64,000 bases of DNA from Streptomyces hygroscopicus subsp. hygroscopicus (GTDB taxonomy: Bacteria; Actinomycetota; Actinomycetes; Streptomycetales; Streptomycetaceae). Location: assembly GCF_030269125.1 (NCBI RefSeq), contig NZ_BSSM01000003.1, forward strand, positions 62,001 to 126,000, read 5' to 3'. Positions 1 through 8,865 of this stretch are shown here, piece by piece (the first letter of the stretch is position 1; each line of letters begins with the position of its first letter). A program made the translations under genes and the position numbers. The notes under the pieces were generated by a model, which worked only from the letters and a program-made list of their open reading frames with translations, was not told the origin of the DNA and did no database searches.

Positions 1-1142
1 GGACCGTGTCCGCGCTGCCGTCGGCAGGGCCTGCCTCTGCACAAGCAAGGGCTGTGCCGCGGCTGCCTGGCCTACGTGCGGGAGTGCGGCACCGAGTTGG
101 CCGCGGTGTCCTTCACGCAGCTCGCCTTCGCCGGGGTGCTCGCGCACCAGCTGAAGCGGCGGGCCGGGGAGCCGGGGTTCGTCGTGCACAAGCGGTCCGG
201 CCCCGTCAGCCGCGCACGCGAACGAGCCCGGACGACGTTGGCGTCCAAGGAACAGGTGACACCGGCGCCGATGGATCCGGGACAGCTGACCCTGTTCACC
301 ATGCCCCGCGCCTGGAAGCGCGAACAGCACATCGCTACCACGGCCCTGGCCCCGCTGCCGGCCCCGGCGCAGGAAGTGTCGGACACGTTCACCGCCGGCC
401 ACCCGCGAACCTGGGTCGCCGACAATCGCAGTGTGGTGGGCGGCGCGGCCCTGGTCCTGCATACACTGCCGGCCCGGGTGGGCCCGCACGCGCCGATTGC
501 TGAGCGTGATGTGCGCTCCCTGGCCGGGACGGTCCAGACGGGGGTTCCGGACCTGGGCGCGGAGCGGCGGGACAGGCACGACGAACGGGCCTGTACGAGC
601 GGATCGCGCAGCTGCCCGAGCCGATGGCCGACCAGCTACGGGCTCGGATACGGGTCATGCGCGGTCGCGGCCGGTTCCAGCGTCCACCGACCGGCTACCG
701 GCGCATCCGCCACTGTCTGCGCATCGCCTGGCCCGCCCTGACCTCCTGGGCCGCTGCCGGGAAATGCTTGCGACAGGTCACCGCCGACGATGTTCCGGGC
801 CGAACTTGCCCGGCACCGGGGCAACGTGACCCGCGGACTGCTCAGCGTACTGCGCAGTATCTTCCGCGCCCTGAAGCAGGAGCAGCTGATCTTCCGCAAT
901 CCCACCGCCGGGATACAGGCGTCCGCCGGAGTCCACCTGCCGCGGCCCCTGTCCAGCGACCGGCCGGCCGGTGTTCTGGACCGGCTGGACGGTCCCGCCG
1001 CCCGGCTCATCGTCGGCCTGGCCGCCATCCATGCCGTGCGTGCCGTGGAGATCGCCCGCCTCGACCTGGCCGATGCCGACTTGGCCCGGCGGACGCTGGC
1101 GGTGCCGAGGCAAGCACACGTACACCGTCTACCTCGCCCCCA
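1..1142 (+). pseudogene. Relic of a tyrosine-recombinase (integrase) gene
   Basis: Open from the left edge. Frame 1 reads a zinc-ribbon start (CPRC, then LCRGC) and continues to about position 500. Similarity then jumps between frames: a helical core region near 585-790, a segment near 790-1080 with ARLIVGL, and a last piece near 1080-1142 ending RGKHTYTVYLA. I recognise this order from large Streptomyces site-specific integrases. At least three frame changes are needed and the reading stops before any catalytic R..HxxR..Y tail. The gene is therefore broken and cut at about 1142, where unrelated sequence on the opposite strand begins. It suggests an old integrated element ended here. The family call rests on remembered similarity. 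Confidence 0.55.
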
Positions 1143-1389
1143 GTTCGCCTTCGTGCCGGTAGCCGACCCCGTTGAGCCGGCAGATCAACTCGGGCATGAC
1201 GGCATCCTCGGACACCACGATGTCGAGGTCGATGATCGGTTTGGCGGCGCGCCCGGGAACGGCTGTACTGCCGACATGCTCGATGGACACAGCCAGATCC
1301 GCGACGTGAGGTGCCAGTCGCTGCCGCAGATCCTCGAACTGCTCGGACCACCGGGGGTCGTAGTCACTGATCACGATCATGCCGGTCAT
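1129..1389 (-). pseudogene. GrpB/UPF0157-family protein, 3' truncated
   Basis: Encodes 86 residues starting with ISDYDPRWSEQFEDLR and containing IEHVGSTAVPGRAAKPIIDLDI, the conserved N-terminal nucleotidyltransferase-like signature of the GrpB family. Full members are about 170 residues. This copy stops just after the GYRHEGELG stretch, exactly where the integrase relic of the other strand begins, so a rearrangement near 1130-1145 removed the second half. A product is probably non-functional. The biochemical role of the family is not firmly established. Confidence 0.7.
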
Positions 1390-1535
1390 ATCGACAGTCT
1401 CGCAGGATCGCCAGAGCCCATCGCACCCCGCAGGGATCCCTGGCTATGGCATACCGAGTCGTTGATGTCGCTCACTGTCTCCGCGAGATCGCTCAGCGAC
1501 GGGGCGTCTGTTCCTGCGGGAACGCACATGTGTGT

Positions 1536-2525
1536 TCACACCGGTGGCGCAAGCCGTTCGACGTCGGCCTCCAGCGGAATGTCGTCTGCCCAGGGCGGGT
1601 TTGCGCCGGGAACTGAACAGGTCAGGGCAGCGACGCGGACGGCGAAGGCGCAGGCGTCTGTGACGTCTTCGAGGCTCAGCGTGCTGAGTCGGCCGCCGAG
1701 GTGCCCGAGGGCGGCGAGGCGGTGCAGCAGACCTGCGGTGAAGGAGTCCCCCGCGCCGACCGTGTCGACGACGTCGACGGCCAGTGCCGGAACGGTGACG
1801 CGGAGGCCGTCGAGGGAGGCGAGGGCGCCGCGTCCGCCAAGGGTGATGACGACGAGGCGCGCACCGGCGGCGTGCCAAATGTCGCACGCTTGCTCCGGGC
1901 TGGTGCCGGGGAGGAGCACGGCGAGATCGTCCTCGCTGAGGCGGAGGACGTCGGCGAGGGCACACCAGTGGGGAAGCCGTTCGCGATAGGCGGAGGGCGG
2001 TACGAGCAGGGGGCGCACGTTGGGGTCGATGGAGACGGTGACGTGTTCGCGTGCCAGGGCGAGGTGGTCCTCGATGCGGCTGCCGCCGGGTCGGCGTATC
2101 AGTGCCAGGGAGCCGGTGTGCAGGCAGACACCGTCGTCGTGCGGGGTGGCCGCGAGTTCGTCGGCGGTCCACTGCCAGTCGGCGGTGCTGTCGGCGTGGA
2201 AGGTGTAGGCGGCCTGACCGGTGTCGTCCAGGGCGGCTACGGCGAGGGTGCTGGGCTCGGAGGCGGTCACGCTGCCGGTCAGGTCGACGCCGGACTCCCC
2301 GAGGCGGCTGCGGAAGAGGGTGCCGAAGACGTCATGGGAGAGCCGCCCGAGGAAGCGGGTGGGAGTACCGAGCCGGGCGAGAGCGACGGCGGTGTTGGCG
2401 GGGCCGCCCCCCGGCAGGACGCGCAGGGCGAGTTCGCCCGCGGCGGATGCGGCGGGTTCGGTGAAGGCGTCGGCGACGCACTCACCGAGGACGGTGATGG
2501 TGCCGGGGGTCTCGAGTCGGGCCAT
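1536..2525 (-). CDS. PfkB-family carbohydrate kinase (probable fructokinase)
   Basis: The 329-residue protein has both PfkB signatures: a G-rich N-terminal motif (LPGGGPANTAVALARLG, residues about 38-54) and the C-terminal DTVGAGDSFTAGLL motif, with the catalytic Asp and anion hole near residue 250. PfkB kinases phosphorylate sugars or nucleosides with ATP. Substrate cannot be read from sequence, but its position beside GH32 enzymes suggests fructose to fructose phosphate after hydrolysis of fructans. The ATG at 2525 follows a GA-rich stretch. It is transcribed away from the reductase and regulator genes. Full length for the family, no defects seen. Confidence 0.85.
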   Translation of the reverse strand: MARLETPGTITVLGECVADAFTEPAASAAGELALRVLPGGGPANTAVALARLGTPTRFLGRLSHDVFGTLFRSRLGESGVDLTGSVTASEPSTLAVAALDDTGQAAYTFHADSTADWQWTADELAATPHDDGVCLHTGSLALIRRPGGSRIEDHLALAREHVTVSIDPNVRPLLVPPSAYRERLPHWCALADVLRLSEDDLAVLLPGTSPEQACDIWHAAGARLVVITLGGRGALASLDGLRVTVPALAVDVVDTVGAGDSFTAGLLHRLAALGHLGGRLSTLSLEDVTDACAFAVRVAALTCSVPGANPPWADDIPLEADVERLAPPV

Positions 2526-2660
2526 GGTGGCCTGCCTTTCTGGGTAAGCGCGCGGCTGCCGCGGCCCGCGCGCGGTGGTTCGGACGAGGCGGGGCGTCCG
2601 GCGCGTTCGTGCCGGGGAAGGGCGCCCGACCGGTGCCCTGATGTGCCCCCTGCGCAGGTA

Positions 2661-2718
2661 TTGACTTGCGGCGCGAAACGGTCGTAACTTCCTCGCAACC
2701 TCCTACTAACGCGCGTTA
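2661..2718 (+). promoter_or_regulatory. Promoter with 12-bp palindromic operator, copy 1
   Basis: A -35-like TTGACT (2661-2666) and TAACTT (2685-2690), 18 bp apart, are followed 16 bp later by the perfect palindrome TAACGCGCGTTA (2707-2718). The same arrangement, with identical spacings, occurs before the LacI-family gene (3965-4022). A palindrome with central CG placed around the start of transcription is typical for LacI-family repression, so both promoters are probably controlled by the regulator encoded at 4081. Assignment of -35/-10 is by eye. Confidence 0.7.
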
Positions 2719-2775
2719 TTAAAGCGCGAAACCGAGGGCCTGTCGCGCCATCGTCCACCAACGGGGACCAAAAAC

Positions 2776-2870
2776 TTGCCAAGCGCCAGGGCCCTCGGAC
2801 GGCCAAGAGCGACGTGGCACGTCGTCGCGGACGCCTCGCAGGCCACCGTCCTCTTCGTCCTCGGAAAGGG
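2776..2870 (+). pseudogene. Vestigial 5' end of a second lacI-type gene
   Basis: After the shared promoter and a GGGGA ribosome site, a TTG at 2776 opens a frame whose residues 19-32 read ADASQATVLFVLGKG, matching the recognition-helix region of LacI proteins (compare [15 protein letters not shown] in the intact gene at 4081). The distance from operator to start codon is 69-70 bp in both copies. Homology ends at about 2865, and the reductase start follows at 2879 in another frame. Best read as a duplicated regulator gene of which only promoter, leader and about 30 decayed codons remain. Confidence 0.6.
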
Positions 2871-2878
2871 ACACGAAC

Positions 2879-3877
2879 ATGGACTACCGCCATCTGGGCG
2901 GCAGCGGCATGCTGGTCAGCGCCATCGCCTACGGCAACTGGGTCACCCACGGGTCTCAGGTCGACCAGGACGCGGCCACGGCATGTGTACGCGCTGCACT
3001 CGACGCCGGGATCACCACCTTCGACACCGCCGACGCGTACGCGGAGACCCGGGCGGAGGAGGCACTGGGCGCCGCCCTGAAGGGCGTGCGCCGCGAGGGC
3101 GTCGAGATCTGCACGAAGGTGTACTTCCCGACCGGCCCGGGGAAGAACGACCGCGGCCTGTCGCGCAAGCACATCATGGAGTCGATCAACGGCTCGTTGC
3201 GCCGCCTCGGCACGGACCACGTGGATCTGTACCAGGCCCACCGCTACGACTACGCCACCCCGCTCGAGGAGACGATGGAGGCCCTCGCCGACGTCGTCCA
3301 CGCCGGCAAAGCGCACTACATCGGTGTCTCGGAGTGGAAGCCGCAGGAGATCAGGGCCGCGGCGCAGCTGGCGCGGGAGCTGAGGATCCGCCTGGTGTCC
3401 AACCAGCCGCAGTACTCCCTGCTGTGGCGCGTGATCGAGCCCGAGATCGTCCCGGCCTGCCAGGAACTGGGCATCGGCCAGATCGTGTGGTCCCCGCTCG
3501 CCCAGGGCGTGCTCACAGGCAAGTACAAGCCGGGAGCGCAACCGCCGTCCGGTTCCCGCGCCACCGACACCAACGGTGGCAACGACGCCGTGGCCGGATG
3601 GCTGCGCGACGAGGTCCTGACCCGGATCCAGGAACTGGCGCCTCTCGCTGCCGAAGCAGGCATGTCACCGGCGACCCTGAGCCTGGCGTGGGTGCTGCGC
3701 AATCCGAATGTCTCCGCAGCGATCGTCGGAGCGTCCCGGCCCGAGCAGATCGCGGAGAACGTCAAGGCGGCGGACGTCACGCTGGGCGACGATCTGGTCG
3801 ATCGGGTCGACGAGATCCTCGATCCGGTCGTCGAGCGCGACCCCGCGCGCATCGACGTGTTCCCGCAGCGCCCTTGA
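2879..3877 (+). CDS. Aldo/keto reductase
   Basis: 332 residues with the AKR barrel signatures: GITTFDTADAYA with the catalytic Asp/Tyr near residues 45-50, the catalytic Lys in EICTKVYF, the active-site His in YQAHRYDY and the C-terminal NADPH-binding IVGASRPEQIAENVKA. This resembles the potassium-channel beta-subunit/YghZ group, NADPH-dependent reductases of aldehydes and ketones in the cytosol. The ATG at 2879 has GGAAAGGGA upstream, a site apparently derived from the remnant lacI gene. The operator-bearing promoter at 2661 makes it a likely member of the LacI regulon. Its role in sugar catabolism is inference. Confidence 0.85.
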   Translation: MDYRHLGGSGMLVSAIAYGNWVTHGSQVDQDAATACVRAALDAGITTFDTADAYAETRAEEALGAALKGVRREGVEICTKVYFPTGPGKNDRGLSRKHIMESINGSLRRLGTDHVDLYQAHRYDYATPLEETMEALADVVHAGKAHYIGVSEWKPQEIRAAAQLARELRIRLVSNQPQYSLLWRVIEPEIVPACQELGIGQIVWSPLAQGVLTGKYKPGAQPPSGSRATDTNGGNDAVAGWLRDEVLTRIQELAPLAAEAGMSPATLSLAWVLRNPNVSAAIVGASRPEQIAENVKAADVTLGDDLVDRVDEILDPVVERDPARIDVFPQRP

Positions 3878-3964
3878 GAGCCGTGCCCTCCGCATCACGC
3901 CACCCGACAGGTATCGCACCGAAGAGGCGTCTCGATTCCGACGCTGTTACTCCCGGACGATGTA

Positions 3965-4022
3965 TTGACATGCCGCATAAGACAGCCGTAACTTCCCTGC
4001 AACACCGAACTAACGCGCGTTA
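3965..4022 (+). promoter_or_regulatory. Promoter with 12-bp palindromic operator, copy 2
   Basis: TTGACA (3965-3970), an 18-bp spacer, TAACTT (3989-3994), then TAACGCGCGTTA (4011-4022) 16 bp downstream. Sequence and geometry repeat those at 2661-2718. It lies 58 bp before the GTG of the LacI-family gene, so autoregulation is likely, and the genes downstream may be read from the same promoter. Confidence 0.72.
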
Positions 4023-4080
4023 CTAAAGCGCGAAACCGGAGGCCCGCCGAGCGGCCTCCCTCGACCGAAGGGGACCAGAA

Positions 4081-5103
4081 GTGGCCACGAACGAGGCACG
4101 CCGCGTGACCATGAGTGACGTGGCCCGCCATGCCGGTGTCTCGCGGACCACGGTCTCGTTCGTCCTCAACGACAAGCCCGGCGCCGTCATCCCCGACGAG
4201 ACCCGTCGACGGATCCTCGCGGCGATCGACGAACTCGGCTACCGGCCCAACGCCGGGGCGCGGGCCCTGGCCGCGAAGCGCAGCGGCTGGTTCGGTCTGA
4301 TCACCGAGATTGTGACTGGCCCCTTCGCCGCCGAAGTGATCACGGGGGCGCAGAAACGCGCCTGGAGCGACCAGAGGTTCCTGCTGATCGCGGCGAGCGA
4401 GGGCGATCCGGCCCAGGAGGCCGCCGCGCTCGACCAGATGCTGGACCACCGCGTGGAGGGGCTGCTCTACGCCACGACCTGGCACCGGGCCGTCACTCTG
4501 CCGCAGGCCGCCCGTGAGGTGCCGACGGTGCTCGTGAACTGCTACGACGCCGAAGGGGAGCTGCCGTGCATCCTGCCCGACGAGGTGTCGGGCGGCTACC
4601 GGGCGACCCGCCGCCTCCTGGACGCCGGGCACACATGCATCGGGTTGATCAACCTCGACCCGGCGATCCCGGCCGCCATCGGCCGACGCGAAGGGTACGA
4701 GCGTGCCCTGCGCGAGGCTGGGATCATCCCCGACCCCTCCCTCGTCATCCCCGGCTGGGCCACCGCCGACGGCGCCTACACCGCTGCCTGCGAGTTGCTG
4801 GACCGCCCGGCCGCCGACCGGCCGACCGCGTTGTTCTGCGGCAACGATCGGATGGCGATGGGCGCGTACGACGCGATCAAGGAACGCGGACTGCGCATCC
4901 CGCATGACGTGGCCGTGGTGGGGTTCGACAACCAGGAACTCATCGCCGCCTATCTGCGGCCCAAGCTGACGACGCTCGCCCTGCCCTTCGAAGCCATGGG
5001 CACCAAGGGCGTCGAGATGCTCTCCGCTCTCGCAGCAGGGCAGCCGCTCGACACCCATCGGGTGACGATCGACTGCCCGCTGCTCGAACGCTCATCGGTC
5101 TGA
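4081..5103 (+). CDS. LacI-family transcriptional regulator
   Basis: 340 residues. The N-terminus carries a classical LacI helix-turn-helix ([20 protein letters not shown], residues about 11-30) and hinge helix ([11 protein letters not shown]), followed by a periplasmic-binding-protein-like sensor domain with the conserved [13 protein letters not shown] and VVGFDNQE motifs. The start is GTG at 4081, preceded by AAGGGGA at 4067-4073; this start places the HTH at the usual distance. It probably represses its own promoter and the one before the reductase through the TAACGCGCGTTA palindromes, released by a sugar or oligosaccharide. The ligand is inferred from the two adjacent GH32 genes to be fructose-based. 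Confidence 0.9.
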   Translation: MATNEARRVTMSDVARHAGVSRTTVSFVLNDKPGAVIPDETRRRILAAIDELGYRPNAGARALAAKRSGWFGLITEIVTGPFAAEVITGAQKRAWSDQRFLLIAASEGDPAQEAAALDQMLDHRVEGLLYATTWHRAVTLPQAAREVPTVLVNCYDAEGELPCILPDEVSGGYRATRRLLDAGHTCIGLINLDPAIPAAIGRREGYERALREAGIIPDPSLVIPGWATADGAYTAACELLDRPAADRPTALFCGNDRMAMGAYDAIKERGLRIPHDVAVVGFDNQELIAAYLRPKLTTLALPFEAMGTKGVEMLSALAAGQPLDTHRVTIDCPLLERSSV

Positions 5104-5174
5104 CCGCGAATCAGCCCGCTGAGTAGTCCCGTCCCGTCTTCGTCCTGTGTTGAAGAGAGAAGAGAGTCTTCATT

Positions 5175-6854
5175 ATGGCAGCCTCCACATCCCCACGGCG
5201 GTTTCGGACCGCCCTGAAAGCGGTCACCGCGACCGCCGCCGCAGCCCTGGTCCTGTCCGCCTGCACGGGCGGCTCGGGTACTGCCGCCGCCGGTGACACC
5301 TCCGGCAACCAGCTGCTCACCATCCCGCGCGAGGACCTGGCGACCTTCACGCGCAACTTCAACCCGCTCTCTCCGCAGGCCGCCCCGATGACCCTGCAGG
5401 CGATCTACGAGCCGCTGGTCGTGCACAGCATGTCGGACGCCAAGGACACGCCGTGGCTCGCCACCAAGTGGACGCAGGCCAAGGACGCCCGCTCGATCAC
5501 GTTCACGCTGCGTGACGGCGTCAAGTGGTCGGACGGCCAGCCGTTCACCGCCGACGACGTCGTCTACACCTTCCAGCTCCAGAAGAAAGTGCTGGGCGGC
5601 TTCGACTACCTCGACAAGGTCACCGCGGTCGACGCCCACACGGTGAAGTTCTCCTTCAACAAGCCCTTCTCACCCGCCTTCTACGAGATCGGCGGCCACT
5701 GGATCCTGCCGAAGCACATCTGGTCCAAGGTGAAGGACCCGGCGAAGTTCACCAACCCCAACCCGGTCGCCACCGGCCCGTACACCGAGGTCGAGAAGTT
5801 CCAGAGCCAGTCCTACGAGCTGCGCAAGAACCCCGACTACTGGCAGCCGGCCAAGCAGCGGATCGCCGGCATCCAGATGCTCGCCTTCTCCGGCAACGAC
5901 AGCGCCAACCTCGCCTTCACGAGCGGCGAGGCCGACTGGGCGCAGACGTTCATCCCGGACATCGACAAGTCCTTCGTCGCCAAGGACAAGAAGCACAACC
6001 ACTACTGGTTCCCGGCCACCGGCGCCATGATCAACTGGCAGCTGAACACCACGAAGGCCCCCTTCAATGACGTGGCTGTGCGCAAGGCGCTCAGCATGGC
6101 CGTCGACCGCGACCAGATCACCAAGGTCGCGATGAACGGCTACGCCCAGCCCGCCGACTGCACGGGCCTGGCCCGCACGTACGACAAGTGGCGCGACACC
6201 TCTCTCTCGGCCTCCTGCACGTGGACGAAGTACAACACCGATGCCGCCGCCAAGGCCCTGGACGCCGCCGGCTACAAGGAGAGCGGCGGGAAGCGACTGC
6301 TGAAGAACGGCAAGCCTTTCACGCTCGACATCTCCGTCGGCTCGGCCTCCTCCGACTGGATCTCGGTCGCCAACATCATCAAGCAGGACCTCGCAAAGGT
6401 CGGCATCACCGCCACAGTGAAGACGCCGGACTGGTCGGCCGTCTCGGCGTCGTACAACACCGGCACCTTCGACACCGGCATCGTGTGGAGCAACAACGGC
6501 GCCACCCCGTACGAGTACTTCCGGGGCGTGATGTCGACGAAGGTGCTTCAGCCGGTCGGCAAGCAGGCCACCGAGAACTACCACCGCTTCGGTGACAAGA
6601 AGGCCGACAAGCTCATCGATGCCTTCGCCGCCGCCACCGACGAGAAGGCGCAGCACGAGCAGATCGACGGTCTGCAGAAGCTGTACAACCAGGACGCGCC
6701 CGTGGTGCCGCTGTTCACCGGCCCCGAGTGGGGCGAGTACACCGACGCCCGCTTCACCGGCTGGCCCTCCGCGAAGGACCCGTACGCCACCCTCGGCAAC
6801 CGCAACGGCAGCACGATCCTGGTGCTCACCTCGCTGAAGCCCGTCAAGGGCTGA
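5175..6854 (+). CDS. ABC transporter substrate-binding lipoprotein, family 5
   Basis: 559 residues. A lipoprotein signal ends in the lipobox LSAC (Cys near residue 31). The mature part has family-5 (DppA/OppA-type) features: LYEPL-like segment AIYEPLVVHS, ITFTLRDGVKWSDGQPFTADDVVYTF and FNDVAVRKALSMAVDRDQI. It would be anchored on the outer face of the membrane and deliver a solute to the permeases encoded next. Family 5 mostly binds peptides, but some members bind oligosaccharides. The gene order here, ending in two GH32 genes, points to fructo-oligosaccharides. The start codon ATG at 5175 follows a GA-rich stretch; the gene begins 71 bp after the regulator and probably shares its transcript. 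Confidence 0.88.
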   Translation: MAASTSPRRFRTALKAVTATAAAALVLSACTGGSGTAAAGDTSGNQLLTIPREDLATFTRNFNPLSPQAAPMTLQAIYEPLVVHSMSDAKDTPWLATKWTQAKDARSITFTLRDGVKWSDGQPFTADDVVYTFQLQKKVLGGFDYLDKVTAVDAHTVKFSFNKPFSPAFYEIGGHWILPKHIWSKVKDPAKFTNPNPVATGPYTEVEKFQSQSYELRKNPDYWQPAKQRIAGIQMLAFSGNDSANLAFTSGEADWAQTFIPDIDKSFVAKDKKHNHYWFPATGAMINWQLNTTKAPFNDVAVRKALSMAVDRDQITKVAMNGYAQPADCTGLARTYDKWRDTSLSASCTWTKYNTDAAAKALDAAGYKESGGKRLLKNGKPFTLDISVGSASSDWISVANIIKQDLAKVGITATVKTPDWSAVSASYNTGTFDTGIVWSNNGATPYEYFRGVMSTKVLQPVGKQATENYHRFGDKKADKLIDAFAAATDEKAQHEQIDGLQKLYNQDAPVVPLFTGPEWGEYTDARFTGWPSAKDPYATLGNRNGSTILVLTSLKPVKG

Positions 6855-6868
6855 CGCCCGCGCGGACC

Positions 6869-6898
6869 GGCGGCCGTCCTCCTCCCCGGACGGCCGCC
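6869..6898 (+). terminator. Intercistronic hairpin after the binding-protein gene
   Basis: GGCGGCCGTCC (6869-6879) pairs perfectly with GGACGGCCGCC (6888-6898), leaving an 8-nt loop. No T-run follows. It lies between the binding-protein stop and the first permease, a common position for a structure that partly terminates or protects the upstream message and makes the binding protein more abundant than the membrane parts. Confidence 0.6.
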
Positions 6899-6949
6899 CC
6901 ACCACCGCCCCCTTCGCCCCCTTCGCCCCCACCGACAGGAGCACGACCC

Positions 6950-7927
6950 GTGCGTCTCATCCTGCGTAACCTGGGGTTCTATCTGCTCGCCTTCTGGGCC
7001 TCCATCACCCTGAACTTCGTGCTGCCGCGCTTCATGCCGGGCGACCCGGTCTCCCGGATGTTCGCGCAGGCCCAGGGCACGATGCAGCCCGACCAGATAG
7101 CCCAGCTGCGCAAACTCTTCGGCCTCGACAACCGCCCCCTGTGGGAGCAGTACGTCTCCTACGTCAAGGACGTCTTCACCGGCAATCTCGGCATCTCCAT
7201 CACCCGCTTCCCGACCCCGGTCTCCGACGTGATCGGCTCGCAGATCGGCTGGACCCTGCTGCTCGGCGGCGTCGCGCTCGTCATCGCCGCCGTCCTCGGC
7301 AACCTGCTCGGCATCGTCGCCGCCTGGCGGCGCGGCGGCGTCCTCGACTCCGCCTTCCCGCCCCTGCTGATCTTCGTCGGCTCCTTCCCGTACTTCTGGC
7401 TGGCGATGGGCGCGCTGTACCTGTTCGGGGTCAGCCTGGGCTGGTTCCCGCTGCGGCACGCCTACGACGTCGGCCTGACTCCCGGCTTCAACGGCGGGTT
7501 CCTCGCCGACGTCGCCACCCACCTGGTGCTGCCGGCGCTGACCATCGTGCTGGTCTCCATCGGCGGCTGGATGCTCGGCATGCGCAACACCATGATCGCC
7601 ACGGCGGCGGAGGACTACATCACGATGGCCGAGGCGAAGGGGCTCGGCCCCTCGCGGATCATGTTCCGCTACGCCGCCCGCAACGCGCTGCTCCCCTCCG
7701 TCACCAACTTCGGCATGGCACTCGGCTTCGTCGTCGGCGGCGCGCTGCTCACCGAGGTCGTGTTCGCCTACCCCGGCATCGGCTACCAGCTGCTGATGGC
7801 CGTCCAGGGCCTGGACTACCCGCTGATGCAGGGCATCTTCCTGACGATCACGGCGGCGGTACTGCTGGCGAACTTCCTCGTCGACCTCGTCTACGTCCGC
7901 CTCGACCCGCGCGTCCGCGTCCGCTGA
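6950..7927 (+). CDS. ABC transporter permease (DppB/OppB type)
   Basis: 325 residues from GTG at 6950, chosen because ACAGGAG (6935-6941) lies just upstream and the protein then begins with the first membrane helix (LRNLGFYLLAFWASITLNFVL split over the start). Contains the N-terminal PGDPV motif of DppB permeases and the EAA loop (EAKGLGPSRIMFRYAARNALLP) that contacts the ATPases. About six hydrophobic segments are visible. Forms the transmembrane channel together with the next gene. Member of the same transcript as the binding protein. Confidence 0.9.
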   Translation: MRLILRNLGFYLLAFWASITLNFVLPRFMPGDPVSRMFAQAQGTMQPDQIAQLRKLFGLDNRPLWEQYVSYVKDVFTGNLGISITRFPTPVSDVIGSQIGWTLLLGGVALVIAAVLGNLLGIVAAWRRGGVLDSAFPPLLIFVGSFPYFWLAMGALYLFGVSLGWFPLRHAYDVGLTPGFNGGFLADVATHLVLPALTIVLVSIGGWMLGMRNTMIATAAEDYITMAEAKGLGPSRIMFRYAARNALLPSVTNFGMALGFVVGGALLTEVVFAYPGIGYQLLMAVQGLDYPLMQGIFLTITAAVLLANFLVDLVYVRLDPRVRVR

Positions 7928-7941
7928 AGGGGGTTGCCGAC

Positions 7942-8862
7942 ATGACCGCCATCGAGATCGCGACGGCCACCACGCCGACCGCCACCGCGCCCACGTCCCG
8001 CCGGCGGGGAATCCTGCGCCAGCTCATCGACAGCAAGAAGGCGCTTGCCGGGCTGATCCTGCTCGCTCTTTTCGCGCTGCTCGCGTTGCTCGCGCCCGTC
8101 CTTGAGCCGGGCGACCCCTCCCTCATCAATTCCACGGGCAGCCAGGCGCCTTCGGCCGCGCACTGGCTCGGTACGACCGCCAAGGGGCAGGACGTGCTCG
8201 CCCTCACCCTGTGGGGCGCGCGCAGCTCCCTGTTCGTCGGGTTCACCGTGGGGCTCGCGGCGACCGCGGTAGCCATCCTCGTCGGCCTGGCGTCCGCGTA
8301 CTTCGGCCGCATCGTGGACGACGCGCTGACCCTGGTCACCAACATCTTCCTGCTGCTGCCCGGGCTGCCGCTGCTCATCATCCTGGCCGCGTTCCTGCCC
8401 GCCGGGACCTCCACCGTGATCCTGGTGCTCGTCGTCACCGGCTGGGCCGGCTCGGCCCGGGTGCTGCGGGCGCAGGCCAAGTCGATCCGGGGCAAGGACT
8501 TCGTGGCCGCCGCGGTCGTCACCGGGGAGCGCCCGCTGCGGATCATGTTCCGCGAGATCCTGCCCAACATGGCGTCCGTGGTGATGACCACGCTGCTCGG
8601 CTGCGTGATCTTCGGCATCGGCGCCCAGGCCGGCCTGGAGTTCCTCGGCCTCGGCGACAGCAGCGTCGTCAGCTGGGGCACCAACCTGTACTGGGCCGGC
8701 AACGACGGCGCCCTGATGACCGGGGCGTGGTGGGCCTTCGTTCCCTCCGGCATGTGCATCGCGCTCGTCGCCTTCGCGCTCGCGCTGGTCAACTACGCGG
8801 TCGACGAGATCACCAACCCGAGGCTGCGCAGCCGCCGCGCCCGCCGTGAGAGGAGGGCCTGA
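7942..8862 (+). CDS. ABC transporter permease (DppC/OppC type)
   Basis: 306 residues from ATG at 7942, 14 bp after the previous stop and preceded by GAAGGGGG. Shows the DppC layout: a cytosolic Thr/Ala-rich N-terminus, a first helix (ALAGLILLALFALLALLAP), the periplasmic WLGTTAKGQDVLALTLWGAR segment, further helices and an EAA loop (TGERPLRIMFREILPN). Partner of the upstream permease. The C-terminal tail is unusually Arg-rich (RSRRARRERR). Confidence 0.9.
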   Translation: MTAIEIATATTPTATAPTSRRRGILRQLIDSKKALAGLILLALFALLALLAPVLEPGDPSLINSTGSQAPSAAHWLGTTAKGQDVLALTLWGARSSLFVGFTVGLAATAVAILVGLASAYFGRIVDDALTLVTNIFLLLPGLPLLIILAAFLPAGTSTVILVLVVTGWAGSARVLRAQAKSIRGKDFVAAAVVTGERPLRIMFREILPNMASVVMTTLLGCVIFGIGAQAGLEFLGLGDSSVVSWGTNLYWAGNDGALMTGAWWAFVPSGMCIALVAFALALVNYAVDEITNPRLRSRRARRERRA

Positions 8863-8865
8863 GCC

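Noticed and set aside
2776..4026. 416-codon frame from TTG 2776
   Set aside because: Only its first about 32 codons resemble LacI; the rest is an out-of-frame shadow of the aldo/keto reductase.
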